64,000 bases of DNA from Gaiellaceae bacterium (GTDB lineage: Bacteria > Actinomycetota > Thermoleophilia > Gaiellales > Gaiellaceae), in assembly GCA_030446625.1 (NCBI GenBank), contig JAUJMY010000004.1:1-64000 (forward strand). Reading direction: 5' to 3'. The position numbers and the translations under genes were made by a program. The notes beneath the pieces are model-generated. The model saw nothing but the letters and a program-made list of their open reading frames with translations. It had not been told where the DNA came from and did not search any database. This document shows positions 45,795 to 53,051 of this stretch, one piece after another. The first letter of the stretch is position 1, and every line of letters starts with the position of its first letter.

Positions 45795-47240
45795 ATGCGG
45801 CCGTTCCTCGCCCTCCTCGCGGCGCTCCTGCTCGCTCCCGCGGCACACGCGGCCGGCCCGTTCACGCTCGTCGGCGTCGCGGAGGACGCGGTCAAGCAGC
45901 CGGATCTGGTCGGCGCGAAGGCGCGAATGACGCTGATCCGCCTCGCCGGCTTCGACTCGGTGCGCATCACGTCGATCTGGGCGCCCGGCGAGACGCGCCC
46001 GTCCGCGACCGAGGCGGCGCAGCTGCGCAACGTCGCGGCCGCGGCGCGGCTGAGCGGGATCCGCGTGATCGTCTCCGTCTACCACTTCGGAAGCCGGACG
46101 ACGCCGCTCACGGACGAGGCGCGCGCCCAGTTCGCGAGCTACAGCGCGGCCGTCGCGCGCTCGCAGCCGTCCTTCCGCGACTTCATCGTCGGCAACGAGC
46201 CGAACCTGAACCGCTTCTGGATGCCGCAGTTCGGGCCGAACGGCGAGAACGTCGCGGCGCCCGCGTACGTCGAGCTCCTGGCGCGCACGTACGACGCGCT
46301 GAAGGCGGTCTCGCCGAAGCTGATCGTGTACGGCGGCGCGGTGTCGCCGCGCGGCGGCGACCGCCCGGGCACCGGCCGCGACACGCACTCGCCGACGGCG
46401 TTCATCCGCGGCATGGGCGCCGCGTACCGGGCGAGCGGGCGCCCGCGGCCGCTGATGGACCAGTTCGCGTTCCACCCGTACTGCGACAACTCGAGCCAGT
46501 CCCCGCGCGAGTGCGAGCACCCGCGCACGACGACGATCGGGATCGCCGACTACGAGAAGCTCGTCGCGCTCCTCGGCGAGGCGTTCGACGGGACGGCCCA
46601 GCGGGGATCGACGCTGCCGATCCTCTACGACGAGTTCGGCGTCGAGTCCGAGATCCCGGCCGGGAAGCTGAAGACGTACACGGGGACCGAGCCCACGACC
46701 ACGAAGCCGGTGCCGGAGGCGACGCAGGCGGCGTACTACCGGCAGGCGCTCGAACTCGCGTTCTGCCAGCCGAACGTGCGCGGGATCCTCCTCTTCCACG
46801 CGTTCGACGAGCCCGCGCGTCTCGCGTGGCAGTCCGGCGTCTACTACGCCGACGAGACGCCGAAGGCGAGCCTCCGCGGCGTCGCGAAGGCGACGGCCGA
46901 GCTCCGGCGCGGGATCGTCGCGAAGTGCCGCAGCCTGCCGCTGACGCCGAGGGTGCGGCGCTTCGCTGCGCCGCGGGAGCCGCTCGACCAGCCCGCGCGG
47001 ATCGCGTTCGCGCTCGAGTGCCACATCGACTGCGCATACACGGCGCGCCTCGAGCGGCTTCCAGCTCGGACGCCGGTGCTCGGCGCGAAAGGCCGCGCCG
47101 CGGGGCGCCTCCCGACCCGCGTCGCGTTCGCGCCCCGCCGAATCGCCCCCGGCTCGTACAGGATCAGTGTCACGCTCGTCGCTCCCGTCAACCCCGGCCG
47201 CACCGTCAGGATTGCGAGCGGCGCTTTCGAGGTTCGTTAG
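45795..47240 (+). CDS. Secreted clan-A glycoside-hydrolase-like protein (copy 1)
   Basis: 481 aa with a signal peptide ending AAHAAG. The TIM-barrel has the clan-A acid/base word IVGNEPNLNRFW and a probable nucleophile in ILYDEFGVES; HPY follows in FAFHPYCDN. A beta-rich C-terminal domain of about 90 residues contains two Cys. The substrate is unknown; no CAZy family can be fixed by eye (GH39/GH5-like). TATCGT at 45780-45785 precedes the ATG by 9 bases. Its paralogue follows directly. Confidence 0.78.
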   Translation: MRPFLALLAALLLAPAAHAAGPFTLVGVAEDAVKQPDLVGAKARMTLIRLAGFDSVRITSIWAPGETRPSATEAAQLRNVAAAARLSGIRVIVSVYHFGSRTTPLTDEARAQFASYSAAVARSQPSFRDFIVGNEPNLNRFWMPQFGPNGENVAAPAYVELLARTYDALKAVSPKLIVYGGAVSPRGGDRPGTGRDTHSPTAFIRGMGAAYRASGRPRPLMDQFAFHPYCDNSSQSPRECEHPRTTTIGIADYEKLVALLGEAFDGTAQRGSTLPILYDEFGVESEIPAGKLKTYTGTEPTTTKPVPEATQAAYYRQALELAFCQPNVRGILLFHAFDEPARLAWQSGVYYADETPKASLRGVAKATAELRRGIVAKCRSLPLTPRVRRFAAPREPLDQPARIAFALECHIDCAYTARLERLPARTPVLGAKGRAAGRLPTRVAFAPRRIAPGSYRISVTLVAPVNPGRTVRIASGAFEVR

Positions 47241-47323
47241 GGAAAGGTTCGGAGGCGGTGCGTCGGGCTAAAGGGTCTGGCAAGCTCCCGCCGAAGGAGC
47301 GAGTGAGCGCTCCGCGACCTCTC

Positions 47324-48934
47324 ATGCCCACCCGCCTCCTCATCCTCCCCCTCCTGCTCGCGTGCGCCCTCGCCCCGCCCGCCCACGCGGGCGAAGGCAT
47401 CTTCGTCGGCGCCGCAGAGGACGCTGCGCGGAGTCCCGATCCGGTCGTGTCCAAGACCAAGATGGACATCGCGAAGCTGGCCGGGTTCGACGCGATCCGG
47501 ATGACATCGATCTGGTCTCCCGGGCAGAGCGCCCCGACGCCACACGAGCTCCTCGTCCTGCGTAACGCGGGCGCGGCCGCGCAGCTGAACGGGATCAGGC
47601 TGATCCTCTCCGTCTACCACAAGGACCAGCGGACGACGCCGCTCACGGCTCGCGCCCGTGCCGACTTCGCCTCCTACGTCGCGACGATCGCGCGCGAGGT
47701 GCCGGGGATCTCCGACTACATCATCGGCAACGAGCCGAACCTCAACCTCTTCTGGATGCCGCAGTACACGCGGACGGGCGCGAACGCGGCCGCGCCCGCG
47801 TACGTGAGGCTGCTCGCGCAGACGTACGACGCCGTGAAGGCGGTCTCGCCGGACGTGAACGTGATCGGCGGCTCGATCTCGCCGCGCGGCCAGGACAAGT
47901 ACCCCTCGAAGCGGCACACACACTCGCCGACGACGTTCATCCCGGACATGGGCACCGCGTACCGGAAGAGCCGGCGGACGAGGCCGATCATGGACGCGTT
48001 CGCGTTCCACCCGTATCTCATCCCGTCACGCCTGCCGCCGACGTTCCGCTTCAAGAACCCGAAGAACACGACGGTCGCGCTCTCGGACTACGACAAGCTG
48101 ACGCGACTGCTCGCGCGCGCGTTCGACGGCACCGCGCAGGCGGGGTCGACGCTGCCGATCGTCTACGACGAGTTTGGCTACCAGTCGATCATCCCGCCGC
48201 ACAAGCAGCGCTTCTACACGAATCTCGACTCGCCGGCGGCGCGCGACGCGATCCCGGAGGCGACGCAGGCGGCGTACTACCGGCAGGCGCTCGCGATCGC
48301 GCAGTGCCAGCCGAACGTGACGGGGATCCTCCTGTTCCACGTGACGGACGAGAGCGACGCGCGGACGTGGCAGTCGGGCGTCTTCTACGCCGACGACACG
48401 CCGAAGTCGAGCCTCCCCGCCGTCCGGCAGGCCGCGCTCGCGGCGCAGCGCGGTACGCACGCTGCCTGCCCCCGCCCGAAGCGGGTGAATCCGGTCGACG
48501 AGGTCGTCTTCCCGCCGCAGGCGCCGGCGCCGGGCGAGGCGCCGGCGCCGGGCGAGCCGCCGAGCGCGATCGCGCCCGACGTCGAGTCGCCCGGGCCGGA
48601 TCCGGCGAAGCGGCAGGTCCAGCTCGTGTGCGCGCAGGCGTGCCGGTTCGTGGCGCGGCTCGAGCGCGTGCTCGCACCCGGCGCGGCGTTCAGCGCCGAG
48701 CCCGCGCAGCGTCCGAACGCGCTCCGCGTCGACGGCTTCACTTCACCCCGGAACCGCCACACCGTCCAGTTCCCGCTCGACCCGCTCGCGCCCGGCACCT
48801 ACCAGTACGTCATCCGCGTGACCGCGGTCGGGAAGGCGGGGACGGCCGTGACGCGGTTCAGCGACCCGTTCACGGTTCCGGCGCCGCAGCCCGAGGAGTC
48901 CGAGCCGGCGCCCTCACCTGGCGCGCAGCCCTAG
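47324..48934 (+). CDS. Secreted clan-A glycoside-hydrolase-like protein (copy 2)
   Basis: 536 aa, colinear with copy 1: EDAARSPDP versus EDAVKQPDL, IIGNEPNLNLFWMPQ versus IVGNEPNLNRFWMPQ, IVYDEFGYQS versus ILYDEFGVES. A Pro-rich linker with APAPGE repeats and a longer C-terminal domain are specific to this copy. ATG 47324 gives a clean signal peptide (LLILPLLLACALAPPAHA); an upstream GTG at 47303 is nearer AAGGAG and is possible. Tandem duplication is clear from the shared order and motifs. Confidence 0.78.
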   Translation: MPTRLLILPLLLACALAPPAHAGEGIFVGAAEDAARSPDPVVSKTKMDIAKLAGFDAIRMTSIWSPGQSAPTPHELLVLRNAGAAAQLNGIRLILSVYHKDQRTTPLTARARADFASYVATIAREVPGISDYIIGNEPNLNLFWMPQYTRTGANAAAPAYVRLLAQTYDAVKAVSPDVNVIGGSISPRGQDKYPSKRHTHSPTTFIPDMGTAYRKSRRTRPIMDAFAFHPYLIPSRLPPTFRFKNPKNTTVALSDYDKLTRLLARAFDGTAQAGSTLPIVYDEFGYQSIIPPHKQRFYTNLDSPAARDAIPEATQAAYYRQALAIAQCQPNVTGILLFHVTDESDARTWQSGVFYADDTPKSSLPAVRQAALAAQRGTHAACPRPKRVNPVDEVVFPPQAPAPGEAPAPGEPPSAIAPDVESPGPDPAKRQVQLVCAQACRFVARLERVLAPGAAFSAEPAQRPNALRVDGFTSPRNRHTVQFPLDPLAPGTYQYVIRVTAVGKAGTAVTRFSDPFTVPAPQPEESEPAPSPGAQP

Positions 48935-48965
48935 CCGCGAGGCGCGGCCGGGCTACGATCTCGCC

Positions 48966-49655
48966 GTGGCCGGGCAGTACGTCGCCTACACGATCTTCAA
49001 GGTCGACCCCGCGTGGAGGCGGCTGCCGGTGGAGGACCGCGTCGCCGCCAACTACCCGTTCGCCGAGGTCGTCGAGGACTGGGCTGCGCGGGTGGCGTCG
49101 CTCCGCGCGTACTCGGTCGCCGGCGTCAGGCCCGACTGCGACTTCTTCCTGTGGAAGATAACCGAGCGCTACGCCGACCTCGGCGAGCTCGGCGCCGCGC
49201 TCAACGCGACTCCGCTCGCAGGCTGGCTCGAGACGCCGTACTCGTACCTGGCGACGACGAAGGCGTCTGAGTACACGCAGGCCCGGCGTCCGCGCCAGGT
49301 GATCCCGCACGGCGCGCCGTATCTCGTCGTGTACCCGTTCGTGAAGGTGCGCGCCTGGTACGCGCTCCCCGCGGAGGAGCGTCAGCGCGCCATGGACGAG
49401 CACATCGCGGTGGGTCGCGGGTTCCCGACGATCACGAACCACACGACGTACTCGTTCGGGCTCGACGACCAGGAGTTCATGACCGCGTTCGAGTGCGAGG
49501 AACCGGCCGACTTCATGCACCTGATGCTGGCGTTGCGCGAGTCGGAGGCGAGCCGCTACACCGAGCGCGACACGCCGATCTTCGTCGGGCAGGCGATGGA
49601 GATCCGGGCGTGCCTGGACGCGCTCGACGGGGCGTCGGCGCGCGTCGAGGCGTAG
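48966..49655 (+). CDS. HemQ-like coproheme decarboxylase (chlorite dismutase fold)
   Basis: 229 aa. Gram-positive HemQ decarboxylates coproheme III to heme b in the last step of the coproporphyrin-dependent pathway. The family words are present: FFLWKITERYADLGEL, the proximal heme His in TITNHTTYSFGLDDQEF (about residue 160) and MHLMLALRESEASRYTERDT near the end. Other haem genes are not in the window. TACGAT (48954-48959) lies 6 bases before the GTG, so the gene is leaderless. Confidence 0.9.
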   Translation: MAGQYVAYTIFKVDPAWRRLPVEDRVAANYPFAEVVEDWAARVASLRAYSVAGVRPDCDFFLWKITERYADLGELGAALNATPLAGWLETPYSYLATTKASEYTQARRPRQVIPHGAPYLVVYPFVKVRAWYALPAEERQRAMDEHIAVGRGFPTITNHTTYSFGLDDQEFMTAFECEEPADFMHLMLALRESEASRYTERDTPIFVGQAMEIRACLDALDGASARVEA

Positions 49656-49664
49656 CGCGCCCTA

Positions 49665-50051
49665 CTAGCCGTACGTGTGCTCGTCGCGCCAGACGCGCCA
49701 CATCGCGAAGCCCGAGAACGCGAGCACGAGCACGAACGCGAGCGCGTTCAGCCCCGCGAGCGACGGGCCGGCGGGCCAGAAGACGACGGCGAGATCCGCG
49801 ACGATCAGCGCGAGCCCGCCGTAGAAGACCCACTTAGCGCGCGACGACCACGTCTCGATGTCGCCGCGCATCCGGTCGCGCCAGAGCAGGTAGAGGACGA
49901 AGGCGATCGCGAGGAAGAACGCGATCCGCAGCAGCATCCCGATCGCGATGACGGTGCCGTAGAGGTTCAGCGCCATCACGGCCAGGACGACGAGGGCGAT
50001 GAGCAGGAACCCGCGGAGCGTCGGGTTCATCTCGGCGAGGAAGCGCCTCAT
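49665..50051 (-). CDS. Small membrane protein, four helices
   Basis: 128 aa, with hydrophobic segments GFLLIALVVLAVMALNL, GMLLRIAFFLAIAFVLYLLW, VFYGGLALIVADLAVVFW and LNALAFVLVLAFSGFAMW. No family recognised. ATG 50051 overlaps the stop of the upstream gene as ATGA, so the two are coupled. Confidence 0.7.
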   Translation of the reverse strand: MRRFLAEMNPTLRGFLLIALVVLAVMALNLYGTVIAIGMLLRIAFFLAIAFVLYLLWRDRMRGDIETWSSRAKWVFYGGLALIVADLAVVFWPAGPSLAGLNALAFVLVLAFSGFAMWRVWRDEHTYG

Positions 50052-50407
50052 CGTCCTCCCGTCGTGTAGGCGCGCACGGCGAGCGCGCACGCGAGCAGCG
50101 TAGCCCCCGCGAACCAGAGCAGGCGGCGGCGCGGCTCGCGCGGCGCGTACAGCCACGGCGCGAGCACCGCGGCGAGCGCGAGCGTTCCGTAGACGTAGTG
50201 GAGGTCGTCCGGTGCGCGGCGGTCGTCCGAGAGGAGGAGCAGCCCGAGGGCGACCTGTCCGATCAGGAGCGTCTGCGCGAGGGCCAGCAGCTGCCTGAGC
50301 AGCGCGCCCGGGTCGCGGCCCCGGCGGTGCGAGACGAAGCCGAGCACCGCGGCGGCGGCCGCGACGGCGATCGCCGCGACGGCGAGAACGGCATGCGCGG
50401 CTAGCAT
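50048..50407 (-). CDS. Small membrane protein
   Basis: 119 aa with four hydrophobic stretches (AVLAVAAIAVAAAAAVLGF, LLALAQTLLIGQVALGLLLL, YVYGTLALAAVLAPWLY, LLWFAGATLLACALAV) and a conserved-looking DDLHYVYG between them. TAGGGT at 50417-50422 lies 9 bases before the ATG. First gene of a two-gene unit, divergent from bcp. Confidence 0.7.
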   Translation of the reverse strand: MLAAHAVLAVAAIAVAAAAAVLGFVSHRRGRDPGALLRQLLALAQTLLIGQVALGLLLLSDDRRAPDDLHYVYGTLALAAVLAPWLYAPREPRRRLLWFAGATLLACALAVRAYTTGGR

Positions 50408-50435
50408 CGGAGGCGGACCCTAGCGAGGAGCGCAG

Positions 50436-50894
50436 ATGATCCAGGAAGGCACGCCGGCACCGGATTTCGAGCTCGCGAGCGACGACGGCGAGCGCGTGCG
50501 CCTCTCGTCCCTGCGCGGGAAGCCGGTCGTCCTCTACTTCTATCCCAAGGACGACACGCCCGGCTGCACCACGCAGGCGTGCGGGATCCGCGACGTCTAC
50601 GGCGAGCTCCGCGCGCGCGGCGCGGTCGTGCTCGGCATCAGCCCCGACGACGAGGCGTCGCACGAGCGGTTCAAGACGAAGTACCAGCTGCCGTTCACGC
50701 TGCTCGCCGATCCCCAGCACGAGGTCGCGGAGCGCTACGGCGTCTGGGTCGAGAAGACGAACTACGGCAAGACGTACATGGGCGTCGAGCGCTCGACGTT
50801 CGTGATCGACGCAGAGGGCGACGTCGCGCAGGTGATGCGGCGCGTCAAGCCCGACACGCACGCCGCGCAGGTGCTCGAGGCGCTGCCGGCGTAA
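50436..50894 (+). CDS. bcp: Thiol peroxidase, Bcp/PrxQ type
   Basis: 152 aa thioredoxin-fold peroxiredoxin: TPAPDFELASDDGE, then YFYPKDDTPGCTTQACGIRD with the peroxidatic Cys (about 45) and the resolving Cys five residues later, the PrxQ pattern; YGVWVEKTNYGKTYMGVERS and TFVIDAEG complete the fold. Reduces H2O2 and organic peroxides using thioredoxin. GAGGAG lies just before the ATG. Confidence 0.94.
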   Translation: MIQEGTPAPDFELASDDGERVRLSSLRGKPVVLYFYPKDDTPGCTTQACGIRDVYGELRARGAVVLGISPDDEASHERFKTKYQLPFTLLADPQHEVAERYGVWVEKTNYGKTYMGVERSTFVIDAEGDVAQVMRRVKPDTHAAQVLEALPA

Positions 50895-50962
50895 CCCCCC
50901 GCACGCCGGCCGATGCCGAAGGTGCTGACGTTCAAGCATGAAGACCGTTAGGCCGCCAGCCC

Positions 50963-51172
50963 GTGGCGCCGGTCTTCATCATCGATCCTGCGGATCCGCC
51001 AAGAATCGGCGAGACGGTCGAAGGCGCGGAGTACGGGGAGCTGACGCGCAGCGAGGCGAAGGAACTCGCTCGGGTGCGACTTCCAAGGGGACTAGCGGGC
51101 GCGTCGGCGCGGCACTCGAACGTTCGAACCGCTATGCGGATGAGAGGACTTGAACCTCCACGGGGTTCCTAG
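50963..51172 (+). CDS. Hypothetical small protein running into tRNA-Leu fragment
   Basis: The first 45 residues (PVFIIDPADPPRIGETVEGA, YGELTRSEAKELARVRL) look like a real small acidic protein, but the last 12 codons are the tRNA-Leu fragment read as protein. The original C terminus has probably been replaced by the integration. No RBS is evident. A 10-bp inverted repeat, ATGAAGACCG (50938-50947) with CGGTCTTCAT (50970-50979), spans the start. Confidence 0.35.
   Translation: MAPVFIIDPADPPRIGETVEGAEYGELTRSEAKELARVRLPRGLAGASARHSNVRTAMRMRGLEPPRGS
51130..51167 (-). repeat. Left attachment repeat: 3' part of a tRNA-Leu gene
   Basis: Thirty-eight bases identical to 52733-52770, which cover the T-arm, acceptor strand and discriminator of the intact tRNA-Leu. 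Here the rest of the tRNA is missing (tRNA part 51135-51167). This is the expected distal attachment site of an element integrated at the tRNA 3' end. Confidence 0.85.
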
Positions 51173-51289
51173 AACAGTGGCGGGAAATGGCGAAACGTGG
51201 CGGATGCAGGGATTTATCGGCATCCTGTCGGCGCTCTGAGACCCGCATTCGCCAGGTTCGCGGACTGAGCGCGGACTACAATCGCGCCC

Positions 51290-51458
51290 ATGCGAGCGCA
51301 CGACGTCGCGATAGTCCCGAGGTGCGACGAATGCGACGCGGTGTGGCTTCCAGCCGACGAGGAACGATGGCGCGCCATCCTGGATCGACGACGGACCAGA
51401 CGACGTGCTGCTGTTCTACTGCCGTGAGTGCAGCGAGCGCGAGTTCGGTTGGCGCTGA
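51290..51458 (+). pseudogene. Small zinc-ribbon protein, one frameshift
   Basis: ATG 51290 (TACAAT lies 7 bases upstream, leaderless) encodes VAIVPRCDECDAVWLPADEE and RWRA. After a surplus base near 51380 the next frame continues WIDDGPDDVLLFYCRECSER and EFGWR to a TGA at 51456. Two CxxC pairs and the end EREFG link it to the broken gene at 17736-17923. Zinc binding is inferred; the function is unknown. Confidence 0.55.
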
Positions 51459-51468
51459 TCTAGTTCCG

Positions 51469-51771
51469 CTAGCCGCTTAAAGGCGGGAATGGATATCCGA
51501 CTGGCTGACGCGCACCCTCGCTGGCCCACCGCGCAGGGCCGCCCTGGATCAGAGACTCGCCGGTGCGGATGACGACCTCCTCACCTCGCGACTCCAGCTG
51601 CAGGATCTTGTAGATGCCATCGCCGTTCGGCGACTTGAGGTGAACGCAGTTGTCTTGGGACCCGATCTTGACGATTTCCGCGCTATGCGTATCCGGCAGC
51701 CCGAACGGTTCTCGTCCCGCCGGGTGAATGACGACGCGCTTACCCTGAAGTACGTCTTGCGCTCCGGTCAT
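51469..51771 (-). CDS. Hypothetical protein in the tRNA-Leu islet
   Basis: 100 aa with GGTGGAAG before the ATG at 51771. The sequence (KRVVIHPAGREPFGLPDTHS, EIVKIGSQDNCVHLKSPNGD, IYKILQLESRGEEVVIRTGE) looks like a small beta-barrel, perhaps nucleic-acid or regulator-like, but no family is recognised. GC content and codon use are milder than in the surrounding chromosome, consistent with transfer. Confidence 0.6.
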   Translation of the reverse strand: MTGAQDVLQGKRVVIHPAGREPFGLPDTHSAEIVKIGSQDNCVHLKSPNGDGIYKILQLESRGEEVVIRTGESLIQGGPARWASEGARQPVGYPFPPLSG

Positions 51772-51890
51772 GTTCTTCCACCTCCGCTCTGAGAAGTGTT
51801 CGCGCTTCGGTAGATTCGCACGATTCTGCGCCAGCGGCGTTTTTGCGCGGCGCGGTGGCGAGGGTTTCGTGGTAGCCGCCCGTTAACTAC

Positions 51891-51920
51891 GTCGGAGCCG
51901 CCCGCTAGGGCGGCTCCGAC
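51891..51920 (-). terminator. Strong hairpin in the islet
   Basis: GTCGGAGCCGCCC (51891-51903) pairs perfectly with GGGCGGCTCCGAC (51908-51920) around GCTA. It lies 39 bases past the stop of the coiled-coil gene at 51960-52375 and probably terminates it. Confidence 0.7.
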
Positions 51921-51959
51921 CGTATCGCCGCCGTGGGCGAGCCCGAATGGGTGCTGCTG

Positions 51960-52375
51960 CTACGGATGCGTCTTGCAGGCCCGCTTTGCAGCTTTCTGCG
52001 ACTGCTTGAAGTTCTGCTTCGCGGTCTTCTGCGACTGCTTGAACGCCTTCCGCTGCGCTCTCTGCTGCTGTTTGAACGCCTCCTTTGCGGCCTTCTGCTG
52101 CGCCTCAAAGCCTGCCTCTCCGCCTCCGTCGGCGCCGGCTGCCGCGCCTCAAACGCCGCCTTGTCAGCCCGCTGCTGCGCCTGGAACGCGCGCTTCGCCG
52201 CCTTCTGCGACGCGTTGAACTCCTGCTTCTGAGCCTTCTGCATCGCGTGGAACGACTTCTTCGCCTGCGCGACCGCCTGCATGCAGTTCGACTTGTCGTG
52301 CGAGGCCGCCGCCGGCATCGCGGCTGTGAGTGCGAGCGTCGTACACGCAACCAGCAACGTCAGCTTCCTGAACAC
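51960..52375 (-). pseudogene. Exported coiled-coil repeat protein, frameshifted
   Basis: GTG 52375, preceded by AGGGGG, starts a signal peptide (LTLLVACTTLALTAAMPAAA). A helical region follows, built on a short repeat of the type QKAAKRAFQAQQRADKAAF. Near 52105 the frame is lost; the neighbouring frame continues the same repeat (FEAQQKAAKEAFKQQQ, RKAFKQSQKTAKQNFKQSQK) and ends ACKTHP at a TAG at 51960. The intact product would be about 138 residues. Likely forms an extended extracytoplasmic helix; role unknown. Confidence 0.6.
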
Positions 52376-52696
52376 CTCGACCCCCTTGCTAGTTGGACCG
52401 TGCGAACGAACGAGTCGTTCCACGATCGGCGTGAGCGTAATCATCACTATTGATTGCGACGGCCCTGGGTCGACGTGGAAGCCGACCCCGGATTCGGCCG
52501 CCAGCGGGATCACGACCTCCACCATCGTTCGTTTTTGCGCAGCGCGGTGGCGAGGGGTGCCGCGTTGGCCTGAAAGACAACGTCCGAGGTTCCGCGATTT
52601 CTGGACGTCCGCGGAGCCCCAAACGGTCTGGCAGTCGCGCGAGGCGTCCGAAGGTGCGGACTGCCAGTAACACGTTTACGGACTGAGGGCGGACTA
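52376..52696. other. Islet stretch without a clear gene
   Basis: No credible ORF, RNA or repeat is seen. Near the right end CGGACTGAGGGCGGACTA (about 52678-52695) resembles CGGACTGAGCGCGGACTA near 51261-51278, with one mismatch, so the islet has a second, inner pair of direct repeats. Confidence 0.4.
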
Positions 52697-52722
52697 GCGG
52701 AACGGCGCCAACGCCGTTCCGC
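52697..52722 (-). terminator. Terminator of tRNA-Leu
   Basis: GCGGAACGGCG (52697-52707) pairs perfectly with CGCCGTTCCGC (52712-52722), loop CCAA, 15 bases past the tRNA 3' end. Confidence 0.75.
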
Positions 52723-52737
52723 CTGCAACCAGCGCTA

Positions 52738-52821
52738 TGCGGATGAGAGGACTTGAACCTCCACGGGGTTTCCCCCACACGGACCTGAACCGTGCGCGTC
52801 TACCAATTCCGCCACATCCGC
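52738..52821 (-). tRNA. tRNA-Leu (anticodon CAG)
   Basis: 84 bases with the long variable arm of class II tRNAs. Acceptor GCGGATG/CATCCGC with discriminator A, the D-arm TGGCGGAATTGGTAGACGC, the anticodon arm CACGG-TTCAGGT-CCGTG (CAG, reading CUG), the variable arm TGGGGGAAACCCC, and the T-arm AGGTTCAAGTCCT. CCA is not encoded. TAAAAT about 17 bases upstream is a likely -10. Confidence 0.95.
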
Positions 52822-52934
52822 GGGCATCTCGATTTTAGCGGCCGATCTCGCCGCCCCGGCGTCGCAGGCGGAGCCGGGCTTCGCCCGTGCGCAGCCACGC
52901 AGCGGTTGACGGTCAGCTCGCCGAAAATCTGAAG

Positions 52935-52970
52935 CCGGATGAAGTCGTTCGCGAAGCGGACTTCATCCGG
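52935..52970. repeat. 12-bp perfect inverted repeat beside the split tRNA
   Basis: CCGGATGAAGTC (52935-52946) and GACTTCATCCGG (52959-52970) flank a loop that itself contains TTCGCGAA. It lies directly downstream of the orphan tRNA-Leu 5' half when read on the minus strand, so it could terminate a short RNA or mark the element end. Confidence 0.6.
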
Positions 52971-52982
52971 ACATGATCCGTG

Positions 52983-53009
52983 GCGTCTACCAATTCCGCC
53001 ACATCCGCG
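52983..53009 (-). pseudogene. Orphan 5' part of a tRNA-Leu gene
   Basis: Twenty-seven bases identical to 52796-52822, the acceptor 5' strand and D-arm of the intact tRNA-Leu. Beyond the D-arm the match is lost. A good -10, TACAAT, lies upstream (complement of 53019-53024). With the 3' part at 51130-51167 it looks like the two halves of one interrupted ancestral gene. Confidence 0.8.
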
Positions 53010-53051
53010 CGGAGCGAAATTGTAGCCGCGGGTTGCGCGTACGATGGAAGC

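Noticed and set aside
52389..52778. Minus and plus frames in the islet gap next to tRNA-Leu
   Set aside because: They read through the tRNA and its terminator and are Arg/Ser-rich without a ribosome site or family.
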